Shown here piece after piece: positions 52,555 through 62,214 of a DNA stretch of 64,000 nucleotides. Position 1 is the first letter of the stretch; the number at the start of each line of letters is the position of its first letter. Where the stretch lies: contig NZ_HF570108.1 in assembly GCF_000297395.2 (NCBI RefSeq), positions 5,263,196-5,327,195 of the forward strand, given 5' to 3'. This stretch comes from Micromonospora lupini str. Lupac 08. GTDB lineage: Bacteria > Actinomycetota > Actinomycetes > Mycobacteriales > Micromonosporaceae. The notes below the pieces were generated by a model. It worked only from the letters and a program-made list of their open reading frames with translations, had not been told where the DNA came from and ran no database searches. The translations under genes were made by a program, and so were the position numbers.

Positions 52555-53373
52555 TCAGCGGAAGGTCACCACGTCCGGCGCGCTCACGTCGATCCGGTCA
52601 CTGTCCTCACCGAGCAGCGCGGTCGCCACCCGGGCCTTGTCCGTACCCCGCGTGGCGTCGCCCCAGACCACCGTGCGGTCCCCGCGCAGCCGCAGGCTGA
52701 TCCGGGCCAGGCCCTCCACCCTCAGCTCGACCAGCTCGGCACGCAGTTGCGGGGTCAGCGCCCCGAGCACCTCCAGCGCGGCCCGGGTCTCCGGGTCGGC
52801 GGCGGCGGGCCGGGCCACCCGCACCAGCGGCAGACCGGCGGGGCGGCGGGCCACCGTCTGGAACGCCACGCCGGTGCGGTCGACGAGCGCGAACGCGTCC
52901 GCCTGCGGCACCACCGCCACCGCCGTCCGCTCGGTCACCCGGACCACAAGCGTGCCCGGCCAGTCCCGCGACACCGTGGCCCGCTCCACAGGCGCCAACC
53001 TGCCGACCCGACGCGCGGCGGCCGCCAGGTCCACCCGGGCCAACGGCACGCCGTCCGCCACCCCCACCGCGTCGCGTACCTGCACGTCCGTGACAAGCGT
53101 GGCGCCCTCCACGGTCACCGCGCGGACCCCGAGCAGGCCGGTCCCGAGGACCGTCCAGGCGACAAGCCCGAGCAGGGCCAGCACCCCGGCGGCCACCGCC
53201 CACGGCAACGCCGCCCGCATCCTGCGCTGCCGGGCCCGGGCCATGAAGCGGCGGGTCGACGGCGGCACCGCGTCGCTGCCGGCCCGGACCAACTGCCAAC
53301 GCCGGGCCGGACCGCGCCGCGGGGCGCCGCCGTCGGCGCCGCTGGTGCGCCCTCGGGCGGGGCCGGGGCTCAT
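52555..53373 (-). CDS. ftsQ: Cell division protein FtsQ
   Basis: Bitopic divisome protein linking FtsB/FtsL to FtsW/FtsI. The 272-residue protein has a basic cytoplasmic start (1-52), one span (~55-77), a POTRA domain (~83-150) and a beta domain (~155-270). ATG at 53373 overlaps the murC stop (ATGA). Confidence 0.94.
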   Translation of the reverse strand: MSPGPARGRTSGADGGAPRRGPARRWQLVRAGSDAVPPSTRRFMARARQRRMRAALPWAVAAGVLALLGLVAWTVLGTGLLGVRAVTVEGATLVTDVQVRDAVGVADGVPLARVDLAAAARRVGRLAPVERATVSRDWPGTLVVRVTERTAVAVVPQADAFALVDRTGVAFQTVARRPAGLPLVRVARPAAADPETRAALEVLGALTPQLRAELVELRVEGLARISLRLRGDRTVVWGDATRGTDKARVATALLGEDSDRIDVSAPDVVTFR

Positions 53374-54935
53374 CCGGCCGTGGGGGCCGCGCCGTCCGGT
53401 GCGGCAGCGCCACCGAGCGCCGCCCCGTCGCCACCGGCAGTGGACCCGCCGGGCACCGGCTGGCCGATCGCCGGGGTCGTGGCCACCGGGTCGACGGTCG
53501 CGGTCGGCGCGGAGTCGGCGGTACGCGCGCCCAGGGCGGCCAGCAACTCGTCACCCATCAGCGAGATGGGCGGGGCGCCCATGGTCACCACCACGTCACC
53601 CGAGCGGGCCCGACGGACCACCTCGACCGGCGCGTCCTCCCAGGAGTCGACGAACACCTTCCGCTCGGCCGGCAGCGCCACCGCCTCGATCAGCGCCGCC
53701 GAACCCTCACCGGGCTGGCGCAGCTCGCCCGGCCCGAAGACCTCCAGCAGCACCACCTCGTCGGCGAGGGCCAGCGCCTCGGCGATCTCCGCCTGGTTGT
53801 CGCGGGTGCGGTACAGCCGGTACGGCTGGAAGACGACGATCAGCCGCCCGTCGCCGGCCACCTCACGCAGCGTCTGCACGGCAAGCGTCATCGACGTGGG
53901 GTGGTAGGCGTACTCGTCGTAGACCAGCACGCCGTCCGCGACGCCCTTGCGCTCGAAGCGCCGCCGGACGCCCGGGAAGACCGCAAGCGCCGCCTCCGCC
54001 GCCGGAAGCGGCAGTTCCAACAGGTACGCGGCCAGCACCGCAGAGGCGCTGTTGAGCCCCATGTGCCGGCCCGGCACGGGCAGCCGGAACTCGCCGAGCG
54101 ACCGCCCGTCGATCGCGGCCAGGTAACGCACCCCCCGCGCGGAGGAGACGATCTCGGTCAGCCGCAGGTCGGCGTCCTCGGCCGCGCCGTACGTGTGCAC
54201 CCGCCGCCCCTCGGCGCGCAGGGTCGCCGCCAGCCGCCGACCGCCCGGGTCGTCGGCGCAGGTGATGATGAACCCGTCCGGGTCGGTGAGCCGGGCGAAC
54301 TCGACGAACGCCGCCTCCAGCGTCGCGTAGTCGCCGTAGGTGTTCAGGTGGTCCGGCTCGACGTTCGTGATGATCGAGACGTACGGGCGGTAGATGAGGA
54401 ACGAGCGGTCGCTCTCGTCGGCCTCCACCACGAAGTACTCGCCGGTGCCGTGGTGCGCGCCCGAGCCGACCTCGGAGATCTCCCCGCCGATCACGAAGGA
54501 CGGGTCCACACCGGCCTGCTGGAGCACCATGGTCACCATCGAGGTGGTGCTGGTCTTGCCATGCGTGCCGGCGACCGCGATCGCCCGGCGGCCGGTCATC
54601 GCCGCGGCCAGGGCCTCCGAGCGGTGCAGCACCCGCAGGCCGCGTCGACGGGCCTCGACCAGTTCCAGGTGGTCCTTCGGGATGGCCGAGGAGTAGACGA
54701 CGGTGTCCACCCCGTCGAGGTTGGTCGCCTCGTGGCTGAGGTAGATGGTGCCGCCGAGCGCCCGCAGACCCGCCAGCGAGGGCCACTCGCGCAGGTCGCT
54801 GCCGGAAACCCGGATGCCCCGGGTGAGCAGCAGTCGGGCCACGCCGAGCATCCCCACGCCGCCCACACCGATCAGGTGGACGGCGCCCAGGTCCTCGGCG
54901 GTGAGCGTGCCGGCCGGGGTGAACTGCGCGGTCAT
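53370..54935 (-). CDS. murC: UDP-N-acetylmuramate--L-alanine ligase
   Basis: Adds L-Ala to UDP-MurNAc using ATP. The 521-residue protein has the Mur-ligase N-domain glycines (LIGVGGVGM, 21-29), the ATP loop G-T-H-G-K-T (123-128) and VVEADESDRSF. A ~50-residue Pro/Thr/Gly-rich tail follows the catalytic core. It overlaps murG and ftsQ by four bases each. Confidence 0.98.
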   Translation of the reverse strand: MTAQFTPAGTLTAEDLGAVHLIGVGGVGMLGVARLLLTRGIRVSGSDLREWPSLAGLRALGGTIYLSHEATNLDGVDTVVYSSAIPKDHLELVEARRRGLRVLHRSEALAAAMTGRRAIAVAGTHGKTSTTSMVTMVLQQAGVDPSFVIGGEISEVGSGAHHGTGEYFVVEADESDRSFLIYRPYVSIITNVEPDHLNTYGDYATLEAAFVEFARLTDPDGFIITCADDPGGRRLAATLRAEGRRVHTYGAAEDADLRLTEIVSSARGVRYLAAIDGRSLGEFRLPVPGRHMGLNSASAVLAAYLLELPLPAAEAALAVFPGVRRRFERKGVADGVLVYDEYAYHPTSMTLAVQTLREVAGDGRLIVVFQPYRLYRTRDNQAEIAEALALADEVVLLEVFGPGELRQPGEGSAALIEAVALPAERKVFVDSWEDAPVEVVRRARSGDVVVTMGAPPISLMGDELLAALGARTADSAPTATVDPVATTPAIGQPVPGGSTAGGDGAALGGAAAPDGAAPTAG

Positions 54936-56038
54936 CGGACCACCGCCTCGAGGACGAACGAGCGCAGGGCCTCGTCGCCGTCGCGCCGCCCGTACGCCGA
55001 CGCGGCGGCGCCCATCGCGTAGAGCCGTTGCGGGTCGCGGATCAGCGGGATCACCGCGCGCTCCAGCCAGTCCGGGGTCAGCTCCGCGTCGTCGACGAGC
55101 AGCCCGCCGCCGGCCTCCACCACGGGCAGCGCGTTGCGCTTCTGCTCCTGGTTGCTGTGCGGGTACGGCACGAAGATCGTCGGCAGGCCGATCGCGGCCA
55201 CCTCGGCGACGGTCATCGCGCCGCCCCGGGCCAGCATGAGGTCGGCCGCGGCGTAGCCCAGCTCCATCTCGGACAGGTACGGCAGCGTCACGTACGGCAC
55301 CGGCAGGTCGGTGGGGATCGGCACCGGCTCGTTGCGGGCGCCCATCACGTGCAGCACCTGCACACCGTTGCGGGCCAGCTCCTTGGCCGCCCCGGAGACC
55401 GCCAGGTTGATCGAGCGGGCGCCGGAAGAGCCGCCCGCGACGAAGAGCACCGGCAGGTCCGGGCGGAGCCCGAAGCGGGCGCGGGCGGCGTTGCGCAGCG
55501 CGTACCGGTCCAGCGAGGCGATGCTGCGGCGCAGCGGCACCCCCACCACTGTCGCGTCACGCAGCGACTCGGCCTGACTCGGCTGGTGCGGGAAGCCGAC
55601 CGCGATGTTCTTGGTGAACTTCATGCCGAGGCGGTTGGCCACGCCCGGCGGCACGTTCACCTCGTGGATCACCATGGGCAGCTCGCGGCGCCACGCGGCC
55701 AGGTAGGCAGGCACCGAGACGTACCCGCCGAAGCCGACGACCGCGTCGGCGCGCACCTCGTCGATGACCTTGCCCGCGGCGCGGGCCGCGGTCCACATCC
55801 GGCCCGGGGTACGCACCAGGTTCATGTTCACCGAGCGGGGCAGCTGGTACGCCGGGATCTGCCGCAGGTCGTAGCCCTGTGGCGGGATCAGCTCGTTCTC
55901 CATGCCCTTGGGTGTGCCGAGGCAGGTGATCCGGACGCCCGGGTCGTGTCGGCGCAGGCAGTCGGCGAAGGCGAGCAGCGGGTAGATGTGCCCCCCGGTG
56001 CCACCTCCCGCGAGCACCACCGAACGCAGCGGACCCAT
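54932..56038 (-). CDS. murG: Lipid II synthase (GlcNAc transferase) MurG
   Basis: Transfers GlcNAc from UDP-GlcNAc to lipid I on the inner face of the membrane. The 368-residue GT-B protein has G-G-T-G-G-H (12-17), VVGFGGYVSVP, and the UDP-sugar site ARGGAMTVAEVAAIG followed by PHSNQEQ. Its ATG shares one base with the ftsW stop (TGATG). Confidence 0.98.
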   Translation of the reverse strand: MGPLRSVVLAGGGTGGHIYPLLAFADCLRRHDPGVRITCLGTPKGMENELIPPQGYDLRQIPAYQLPRSVNMNLVRTPGRMWTAARAAGKVIDEVRADAVVGFGGYVSVPAYLAAWRRELPMVIHEVNVPPGVANRLGMKFTKNIAVGFPHQPSQAESLRDATVVGVPLRRSIASLDRYALRNAARARFGLRPDLPVLFVAGGSSGARSINLAVSGAAKELARNGVQVLHVMGARNEPVPIPTDLPVPYVTLPYLSEMELGYAAADLMLARGGAMTVAEVAAIGLPTIFVPYPHSNQEQKRNALPVVEAGGGLLVDDAELTPDWLERAVIPLIRDPQRLYAMGAAASAYGRRDGDEALRSFVLEAVVR

Positions 56039-57852
56039 CAGCGTCTCCTCTCGCTCGCCGTACCCTGGCGGCTCCGGCCCTGCCGGACGCCGCGCGGTGC
56101 GGCCTGGTCGTCCTGGCGCCGCTCGCGGGACCGGGGCACGGACCCTCGGCCAGCCGGCGGCGTCGCCGGCCGGCGACGCCGGCCGGGAAGCGGCGGCAAC
56201 GGGGCCCAGAGTAGTCGGACCCACCGGGCCGGCGGACGGGCATGCAGCGCTCTGGCCGCATCGGGTTCGGCGCGGGCGAAGGACGCCAGCATCCCGATCG
56301 CCGCCAACGTCACGACCAGGGCACTTCCGCCGTCGGAGATGAACGGCAGCGGCAGACCGGTGATCGGCAGCAACCCCACCACCCCACCGACATTGATCAC
56401 CGCCTGGCTCACCAGCCAGGTCGTGACCGCGGCGGCCGCGAGCCGCCGGAACGGGTCGTCGACCCGACGAGCGATGCGCAGACCGGTGTACGCGAGCACC
56501 GCGAACAGGCTGAGCACCACCGCGCAGCCGATCACCCCCAGCTCCTCCGAGATGATCGCGAAGATGAAGTCGTTGTGCGCCTCGGGTAGCCAGTCCCACT
56601 TGAGGCTGCCCTTGCCCAGCCCGACGCCGAACCAGCCGCCGTGCTCGATGGCCAGCCGGCCCTGGTAGAACTGGAGGCAGCCGTCGAGCTTGCACTTCTC
56701 CGGGTCCGGTGGATTGAAGAACATGGCGAGGCGGGCGAAGCGGTAGTTCTCCGCGCCCTGCTCGCCGGAGCCGGCGCCCAGCGAGGCCACCGCGACGAGC
56801 AGTCCGACGCCGACCAGCCCCGCCGCCGCGAGGGCGCCGAAGACCCGCATCCGCACCCCGGCGGCCCACAACAGGCCGACCACCAGGGCCAGCAGGCAGA
56901 GCATCGTGCCCGTGTCGTTGTAGCCGACAAGCACGAACAGCAGACCCATGACCGGAAAGAGCGGGGTGGCCAGTTCCCGCCACCAGCCCAGAGCGGCGCC
57001 CTTGCGGGCGATGACGTGCGAGCCCCACAGCACCAGCGCGAACTTGGCCAACTCGGAGGGCTGCACCTGGATCCCGCCGACGAACAGCCAGTTCAGCCGC
57101 GCCTCGACCGGCCCGAAGACGACCGACTTCTGACGGGTGAGCCGGCCGTAGGCCACCAGCAGGTTGAGCACCAGCAGCAGCGCCACCGACGTGAACAGCA
57201 GCGGTCGGCCCAGCGAGCGGTAGGTGCTGGCGGGCAGGCGCTGACACGCCCAGAACGCCACGATGCCGATCACCGCGAAGATGGCCTGCTTGGTCACCGA
57301 GGCGGACGCGTTGCCGTCCTCGGCGTAGTCCTTCACGCTTGTCGCCGAGAAGACCATTGTCAGCCCGATGAGCAGCAGCAGACCGGCGCTGGACAGCAGC
57401 AGGTAGTAGGACGCCAGCGGCCGGTCCAGCAGGCCGCGCAGGGCGGCCAGTCCGCCGGCCGGATCCAACCCGCGCAGCGGGACGGCGGCACCCCCGTCGG
57501 GCTCACGCCCCGTCGAGCCAGCCGCACGCCCCGGGGCGGTGCCCGGCTCACGCGCTGCCCGGCCCGGCTCACGCGCTGCCCGGCCCGGCTCACGCGCCCC
57601 GCCGTCCGCCGGTCGCGCAACGGCGTCGGGCTCGCGGGCCGCGCGCTCAGGCTCACGGGCCGGGCGGTCGGGCTCACGGCCCGCGCGCTCAGGCTCACGG
57701 GCCGCGCGCTCAGGCTCGCGGGCCGCACCGACCGCCTTCGCCGTACGCGCCGTGCCCGGTGACCGTCGCGGCCGACCGGCTGTCCTGTCCTCGGTGCCTG
57801 GTTCCTCCCCCACCCGGACATCATCACCGCTCGGCACGCCCGACAGGCCCAC
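56038..57852 (-). CDS. ftsW: SEDS glycosyltransferase FtsW with REP-repeat N-terminus
   Basis: Polymerises septal peptidoglycan glycan chains with FtsI. About ten spans follow residue ~148, with the SEDS motifs QPSELAKFALVLW and LPEAHNDFIFAIISEELG (catalytic-type Asp). Residues ~43-107 are a disordered Arg-Glu-Pro repeat (AAREPER-like), longer than in most FtsW. The C-terminal tail is Arg/Pro-rich. The GTG/ATG start at 57852 is taken from the open frame; a shorter start near residue 120 is possible. Confidence 0.92.
   Translation of the reverse strand: MGLSGVPSGDDVRVGEEPGTEDRTAGRPRRSPGTARTAKAVGAAREPERAAREPERAGREPDRPAREPERAAREPDAVARPADGGAREPGRAAREPGRAAREPGTAPGRAAGSTGREPDGGAAVPLRGLDPAGGLAALRGLLDRPLASYYLLLSSAGLLLLIGLTMVFSATSVKDYAEDGNASASVTKQAIFAVIGIVAFWACQRLPASTYRSLGRPLLFTSVALLLVLNLLVAYGRLTRQKSVVFGPVEARLNWLFVGGIQVQPSELAKFALVLWGSHVIARKGAALGWWRELATPLFPVMGLLFVLVGYNDTGTMLCLLALVVGLLWAAGVRMRVFGALAAAGLVGVGLLVAVASLGAGSGEQGAENYRFARLAMFFNPPDPEKCKLDGCLQFYQGRLAIEHGGWFGVGLGKGSLKWDWLPEAHNDFIFAIISEELGVIGCAVVLSLFAVLAYTGLRIARRVDDPFRRLAAAAVTTWLVSQAVINVGGVVGLLPITGLPLPFISDGGSALVVTLAAIGMLASFARAEPDAARALHARPPARWVRLLWAPLPPLPGRRRRPATPPAGRGSVPRSRERRQDDQAAPRGVRQGRSRQGTASERRR
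57532..57726. repeat. Tandem coding repeat (AREPxRA) in ftsW
   Basis: 21-bp-type units such as GGCTCACGGGCCGCGCGCTCA recur along the + strand and encode about eight (A)-A-R-E-P-(E/D/G)-R heptads in the cytoplasmic start of FtsW. Confidence 0.85.
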
Positions 57853-57902
57853 AACGATGCACCGGGCGTGTCGGGCTCTCCCCGGGGGAGGGTCCCGCGG
57901 CC

Positions 57903-57973
57903 CCTTTGCTCTGCTTCAACCGACGCAACACTTCTGCCGTGCGAGTGGTGCGTCCGTTGAAGCAGAGCAAAGG
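57903..57973. repeat. 30-bp inverted repeat with 11-nt loop between ftsW and mraY
   Basis: The left arm (57903-57932, beginning CCTTTGCTCTGCTTCAAC) and right arm (57944-57973) are complementary with two mismatches. It lies in the 232-bp gap between mraY and ftsW within the dcw cluster. It can fold as a strong hairpin and could terminate or attenuate read-through into ftsW, or be a mobile palindromic element. No gene is present in the gap. Confidence 0.9.
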
Positions 57974-58084
57974 ACGGTTCGAGCACCCTGCCACCCGACC
58001 GGCCGCACACAGACCGCAACGCCCGCCCGGCCGACCAGGGTGGCCGTGCAGGGTGGCCGACCAGGGTGGCCGAACCGGGGTGGA

Positions 58085-59209
58085 TCAGGTCATGTTGGCG
58101 AGGAACTCGCTGTAGAACAGGCCCAGGGCGATGGCCACACCGATGCCGGCGATGATCCAGAACCGGACCACGATGTTGACCTCGCTCCAGCCGGCCAACT
58201 CGAAGTGGTGCTGCAACGGCGACATCCGGAACACGCGTTTGCCTGTGGTCCGGAAGGAGATGATCTGGATCACCACGGACATCGTGATGATCACGAAGAG
58301 CCCGCCGATGATCGGCAGCAGCAGGATCGTCCGGGTGGACATCGCCATGCCGGCGATCAGGCCGCCCAGCCCCAGCGCACCGGTGTCGCCCATGAAGATC
58401 CGCGCCGGAGACGTGTTCCACCACAGGAAGCCCACACAGGCCCCGGCCGCGGCCCCGGCTATCAGCGCGATCTCCAGCGGGTCCCGGACGGAGTAGCAGT
58501 AGGACTGGGTGTAGCTCGGGTCGGCGCACCAGTGCCGGTACTGCCAGAACGCGATGAGCGCGTACGCCGCGAGCACCATCACCGAGGCGCCGGTGGCCAG
58601 GCCGTCCAGACCGTCGGTGAGGTTCACCCCGTTCGTCGCGGCCATCACCACGAAGATGAAGATGATCACCGCACCGATCTTGCTGACCTCCAGGGCGTCG
58701 ATGTCCCGGATGAAGCTCAGCGTGGTGCTGCCCACCGTCTCGGTGTTTGTCTTCGCGCCCGTCGCGTCGGTCATCGTGCTCGGGAAGTACAGCGCCACCA
58801 CGCCGAATACCGCGCCGACCAGGATCTGGCCGAGCAGCTTGCCGCGCTTGTTCAGGCCGGCGCTGTTGCGCTTGCGCACCTTGAGGAAGTCGTCGAGGAA
58901 GCCCACCGCGCCGGAGAAGACCATCAGCCCCAGCAGCACCAGCGCGGTGATGGTCGGCTCCACCTGGGCGATCTGCAGATCCGGAAGCGTGGTCAGCGCC
59001 AGGTGCCCGGCCACGTACGCGATCACCGTGGCCAGGATGAAGACCACGCCGCCCATCGTGGGCGTGCCCTTCTTGCCCTGGTGCATGGCGGGACCGTCGG
59101 ACCGGATCGGCTGGCCGGCCTTGAGCCGGGTGAACACCTTGATCGCGATCGGCGTGCAGAACAGCGAGACGAGGAATGCCACCCCGATCGCGACGATGAC
59201 CGCCCTCAT
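58085..59209 (-). CDS. mraY: Phospho-MurNAc-pentapeptide transferase MraY
   Basis: Makes lipid I from UDP-MurNAc-pentapeptide and undecaprenyl phosphate. The 374-residue protein has ten spans, the KKGTPTMGG motif near residue 50, NLTDGLDGLATG and the catalytic-loop F-M-G-D-T-G-A-L-G. ATG at 59209 overlaps the murF stop. Confidence 0.98.
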   Translation of the reverse strand: MRAVIVAIGVAFLVSLFCTPIAIKVFTRLKAGQPIRSDGPAMHQGKKGTPTMGGVVFILATVIAYVAGHLALTTLPDLQIAQVEPTITALVLLGLMVFSGAVGFLDDFLKVRKRNSAGLNKRGKLLGQILVGAVFGVVALYFPSTMTDATGAKTNTETVGSTTLSFIRDIDALEVSKIGAVIIFIFVVMAATNGVNLTDGLDGLATGASVMVLAAYALIAFWQYRHWCADPSYTQSYCYSVRDPLEIALIAGAAAGACVGFLWWNTSPARIFMGDTGALGLGGLIAGMAMSTRTILLLPIIGGLFVIITMSVVIQIISFRTTGKRVFRMSPLQHHFELAGWSEVNIVVRFWIIAGIGVAIALGLFYSEFLANMT

Positions 59210-60603
59210 CGGGTGGCCTCCTCGGCGGCGTCGGCGCGCAGGGCGTCGGCCACCTCCCAGGTCCGGTACCGGGAGCCCTTGACCAGGACGACATCGCCCG
59301 GCCGTAGCTCGCCCCGCAGCACCTCGACGGCCGCCGCCTGATCGGTGAGCAGCACCGACTCTCCTCCCCAGTTCCCTACCGCTGTCGCGCCTTCGTGGAT
59401 CGGCGCGGCCGGCTCGCCCACCACGAGCAGCCGGTCGACACCCAGCTCGGCCGCGAGTCGGCCGACCTCGGCGTGGCCGTCGGGCTCGAACGGGCCCAGC
59501 TCGGCCATGTAACCGAGCACCGCGACGGTACGCCGTTCCCGACCGAGGCTGGCAAGCGCCCGGAGCGCGACAGCCATCGAGGCCGGGTTGGCGTTGTACG
59601 AGTCGTCGATGACCGTCACCCCGTCGGGCCGGTCGAAGACGTCCATCCGCCTGGTGGACTTCAGCCCCAGCGCGCCGAGCGCCGGGGCCAGGTCGGCCAG
59701 CGGCATGCCCAGCTCCCGGGCGACCGCGGCGGCGGCGAGGGTGTTGCCGACCTGGTGACGGCCGGTCAACGCGAGCCGCACCGGCACCCGCCCCTCCGGG
59801 GTGACAAGGGTGTACGACGGGTGCCCCCGCTCGTCGAGCGTGACGTCCTCGGCGCGCAGGTCGGCGTCCGGCGCCTCGCCGTAGCGGACCACCCGGGCCC
59901 GGGTGCGAGCCGCCATGGCATCCACCCGGGGGTCGTCGGCGTTCAGCACGGCCAGCCCGTCGGCAGGCAACGCCTCGACCAGTTCGCCCTTGGCCTGGGC
60001 GATGTTGTCCTGCGACCCGAACTCGCCGATGTGCGACGTGCCGACGTTGAGCACCACCGAGATGCGGGGCGGCACCAGCTCACACAGGTAGCGCACGTGC
60101 CCGATGCCGCGGGCGCCCTTCTCCATCACCAGGTAGCGGGTGTCCGGTCCGGCCAGCAGAGCCGTGTACGGGTGGCCCAGCTCGTTGTTGAACGACCCGG
60201 GCGGGGCCACCGTGGCGCCGAGGCGGGCGGTGAGCTGGCCGATCAGGTCCTTCGTGGTGGTCTTGCCCGAGGAGCCGGTCACACCGATCACGGTCAGCTC
60301 GGGCAGCCGGGCCACCGCCGCGCGGGCCAGCCGGCCCATCGCGGTCAGGGCGTCGTCGACGAGCACCATCGGCACCTCGGGCAGCTCGCGGGTGCCGAGC
60401 ACCGCCACCGCGCCGGCCGCCAGCGCCGTCGCGGCGTAGTCGTGCCCGTCGACCTTCTCCCCCGGGAAGGCCACGAAGAGCGAACCGGGCCCGACCTTGC
60501 GCGAGTCGAACTCGACCGAGCCGGTGACGGTGGCGGCCGGGTCCGCGTGCACGAGCCGCCCGTCGACCGCAGCGGCCACCTCGGCCAGGGTCAGCGCGAT
60601 CAC
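59206..60603 (-). CDS. murF: UDP-MurNAc-tripeptide:D-Ala-D-Ala ligase MurF
   Basis: Adds D-Ala-D-Ala to the UDP-MurNAc tripeptide. The 465-residue protein has the ATP loop G-S-S-G-K-T-T-T-K near residue 112, NELGHPYTAL and the YNANPASM motif. The GTG start overlaps the murE stop (GTGA). Confidence 0.98.
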   Translation of the reverse strand: MIALTLAEVAAAVDGRLVHADPAATVTGSVEFDSRKVGPGSLFVAFPGEKVDGHDYAATALAAGAVAVLGTRELPEVPMVLVDDALTAMGRLARAAVARLPELTVIGVTGSSGKTTTKDLIGQLTARLGATVAPPGSFNNELGHPYTALLAGPDTRYLVMEKGARGIGHVRYLCELVPPRISVVLNVGTSHIGEFGSQDNIAQAKGELVEALPADGLAVLNADDPRVDAMAARTRARVVRYGEAPDADLRAEDVTLDERGHPSYTLVTPEGRVPVRLALTGRHQVGNTLAAAAVARELGMPLADLAPALGALGLKSTRRMDVFDRPDGVTVIDDSYNANPASMAVALRALASLGRERRTVAVLGYMAELGPFEPDGHAEVGRLAAELGVDRLLVVGEPAAPIHEGATAVGNWGGESVLLTDQAAAVEVLRGELRPGDVVLVKGSRYRTWEVADALRADAAEEATR

Positions 60604-62123
60604 CGCTGACCCGCCCGGTCGGAGAAGCGGGCCCGCAGCGCGTCGGCCAGCTCGGTGCTGTCGTCGAACGGGAACATCTCGCCCGCCACCTCCTGGCCCC
60701 GCTCATGGCCCTTGCCGAGCAGCGCGATCACGTCGCCCGGCTCGGCCAGTCGGACCGCCTCGTCGATCGCGTCCCGGCGACCGGCCACCTCGATGATCCG
60801 GGCGGCCGTGCCCGCCCGGTACGCCCCGGCGAGCACCTCGGCGCGGATCTGGGCGGGGTCCTCGGTACGCGGGTTGTCGTCGGTCACCAGCACCAGGTCG
60901 GCCCCCTCGGCCGCGGCGGCGCCCATCACGGGGCGCTTGCCCCGGTCCCGGTCCCCGCCGGCGCCGATCACGCAGATCAACCGGCCGGCGCTCAGCTCCC
61001 GCAGCGCGGCCAGCGCGGCCACGATCGCGTCGGCCTTGTGCGCGTAGTCGACCACCCCGCGCACCGGCCCGACGACGTCGACCAGTTGCAGGCGGCCGGG
61101 CACGCCGCCGCAGGCGGCCACGCCGGCCGCCGCGGTCACCGGATCCACGCCGGCGCCCACCAGGGCGGCGATCGCCAGCAGCGCGTTGGCCACGTTGTGC
61201 CGCCCGGGCAGCGCCACCCCGCCGGTCACCACCACGCCGTCCGGGCCGTGCGCGGTGAACCGCTGCGCGTACCCCTCGCCGTCGACGCCGTCGGCCCACC
61301 ATGTCGCGGTCGGGTCGCCGAGCGCCGAGTAGCTGACCGTCGCGGGCTTGTAGAGCGGCTTCAGCGCCGGGTCGTCGTGGTTGAGCACCTCGACCGCGCA
61401 GCGGCCGTCGAAGAGCTGCGCCTTGGCGGCGAAGTAGTCGGCGCTGTCGGCGTGGAAGTCCAGGTGGTCGGAGCCGAAGTTCGTGTACCCGCCGACGGCG
61501 AAGCGCACCCCGCCGACCCGACCCATGGCCAGGGCGTGGCTGGAGACCTCCATGACCACGGCGGTGACGCCGCGCTCCCGGGCGGTGGCCAGCATCGCGT
61601 GCAGGTCGGTCGCCTCGGGGGTGGTGCGCACGCTGTCGATCACCAGGTCGCCGAGTCGGGTCTCCACGGTGCCGATCAGCCCGGTGGTGTGCCCGGCGGC
61701 GCGCAACCCCGACTCGACCAGGTACGCGGTGGAGGTCTTGCCGGCGGTCCCGGTCACGCCGATCACGGTGAGCGCCGCCGTCGGGTCGCCGTACACCGCC
61801 GAGGCCAGCTCACCGAGCACCGCGCGCGGGTCGGGCACCACCAGGGCGGGCAGGCCGCTCGCCGCCGCCAGCTCGGCGCCGGCCCGGTCGGTCAACAGGG
61901 CCACCGCGCCGGCCTCGGCGGCGCCGACGGCGAACTCCGCGCCGTGGCGGCGGGCGCCGGGCAGGGCCGCGTACAGGTCGCCGGGGTGGACCTCCTGGCT
62001 GGCGTGGGTCGCGCCGGTGACGACCACGTCGGCGGCGTCCGCCGGGAGGTCGACGGCGAGCCGGACGGCGAGGTCACCGAGCCGGACGCCGGTCACGGTA
62101 CGTGGACGTGGATTGCCGGGCAC
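60600..62123 (-). CDS. murE: UDP-MurNAc-tripeptide ligase MurE (meso-DAP type)
   Basis: Adds the third residue of the stem peptide. ATP loop G-T-A-G-K-T-S-T; the amino-acid-selecting motif is D-N-P-R (in VTDDNPRTEDP), which marks meso-diaminopimelate rather than lysine enzymes. The ~507-residue protein starts at GTG 62123, 8 nt after TAGGGT; a frame open to 62252 would overlap the promoter. It fits meso-DAP walls of Micromonosporaceae. Confidence 0.97.
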   Translation of the reverse strand: MPGNPRPRTVTGVRLGDLAVRLAVDLPADAADVVVTGATHASQEVHPGDLYAALPGARRHGAEFAVGAAEAGAVALLTDRAGAELAAASGLPALVVPDPRAVLGELASAVYGDPTAALTVIGVTGTAGKTSTAYLVESGLRAAGHTTGLIGTVETRLGDLVIDSVRTTPEATDLHAMLATARERGVTAVVMEVSSHALAMGRVGGVRFAVGGYTNFGSDHLDFHADSADYFAAKAQLFDGRCAVEVLNHDDPALKPLYKPATVSYSALGDPTATWWADGVDGEGYAQRFTAHGPDGVVVTGGVALPGRHNVANALLAIAALVGAGVDPVTAAAGVAACGGVPGRLQLVDVVGPVRGVVDYAHKADAIVAALAALRELSAGRLICVIGAGGDRDRGKRPVMGAAAAEGADLVLVTDDNPRTEDPAQIRAEVLAGAYRAGTAARIIEVAGRRDAIDEAVRLAEPGDVIALLGKGHERGQEVAGEMFPFDDSTELADALRARFSDRAGQR

Positions 62124-62131
62124 GGCGTCAG

Positions 62132-62137
62132 ACCCTA
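62132..62137 (-). promoter_or_regulatory. -10 hexamer of murE (leaderless)
   Basis: TAGGGT on the minus strand, 8 nt before the murE GTG, in the 91-bp gap after ftsI. It allows murE-murF-mraY to be transcribed apart from ftsI. Confidence 0.5.
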
Positions 62138-62214
62138 CCCGGTCGTCCGGTTCCGGCCGCACAGCCGCCCCGGTGGTTCGTCGGCACTCACCGATGATGT
62201 CGCGCCTTCGCTGG

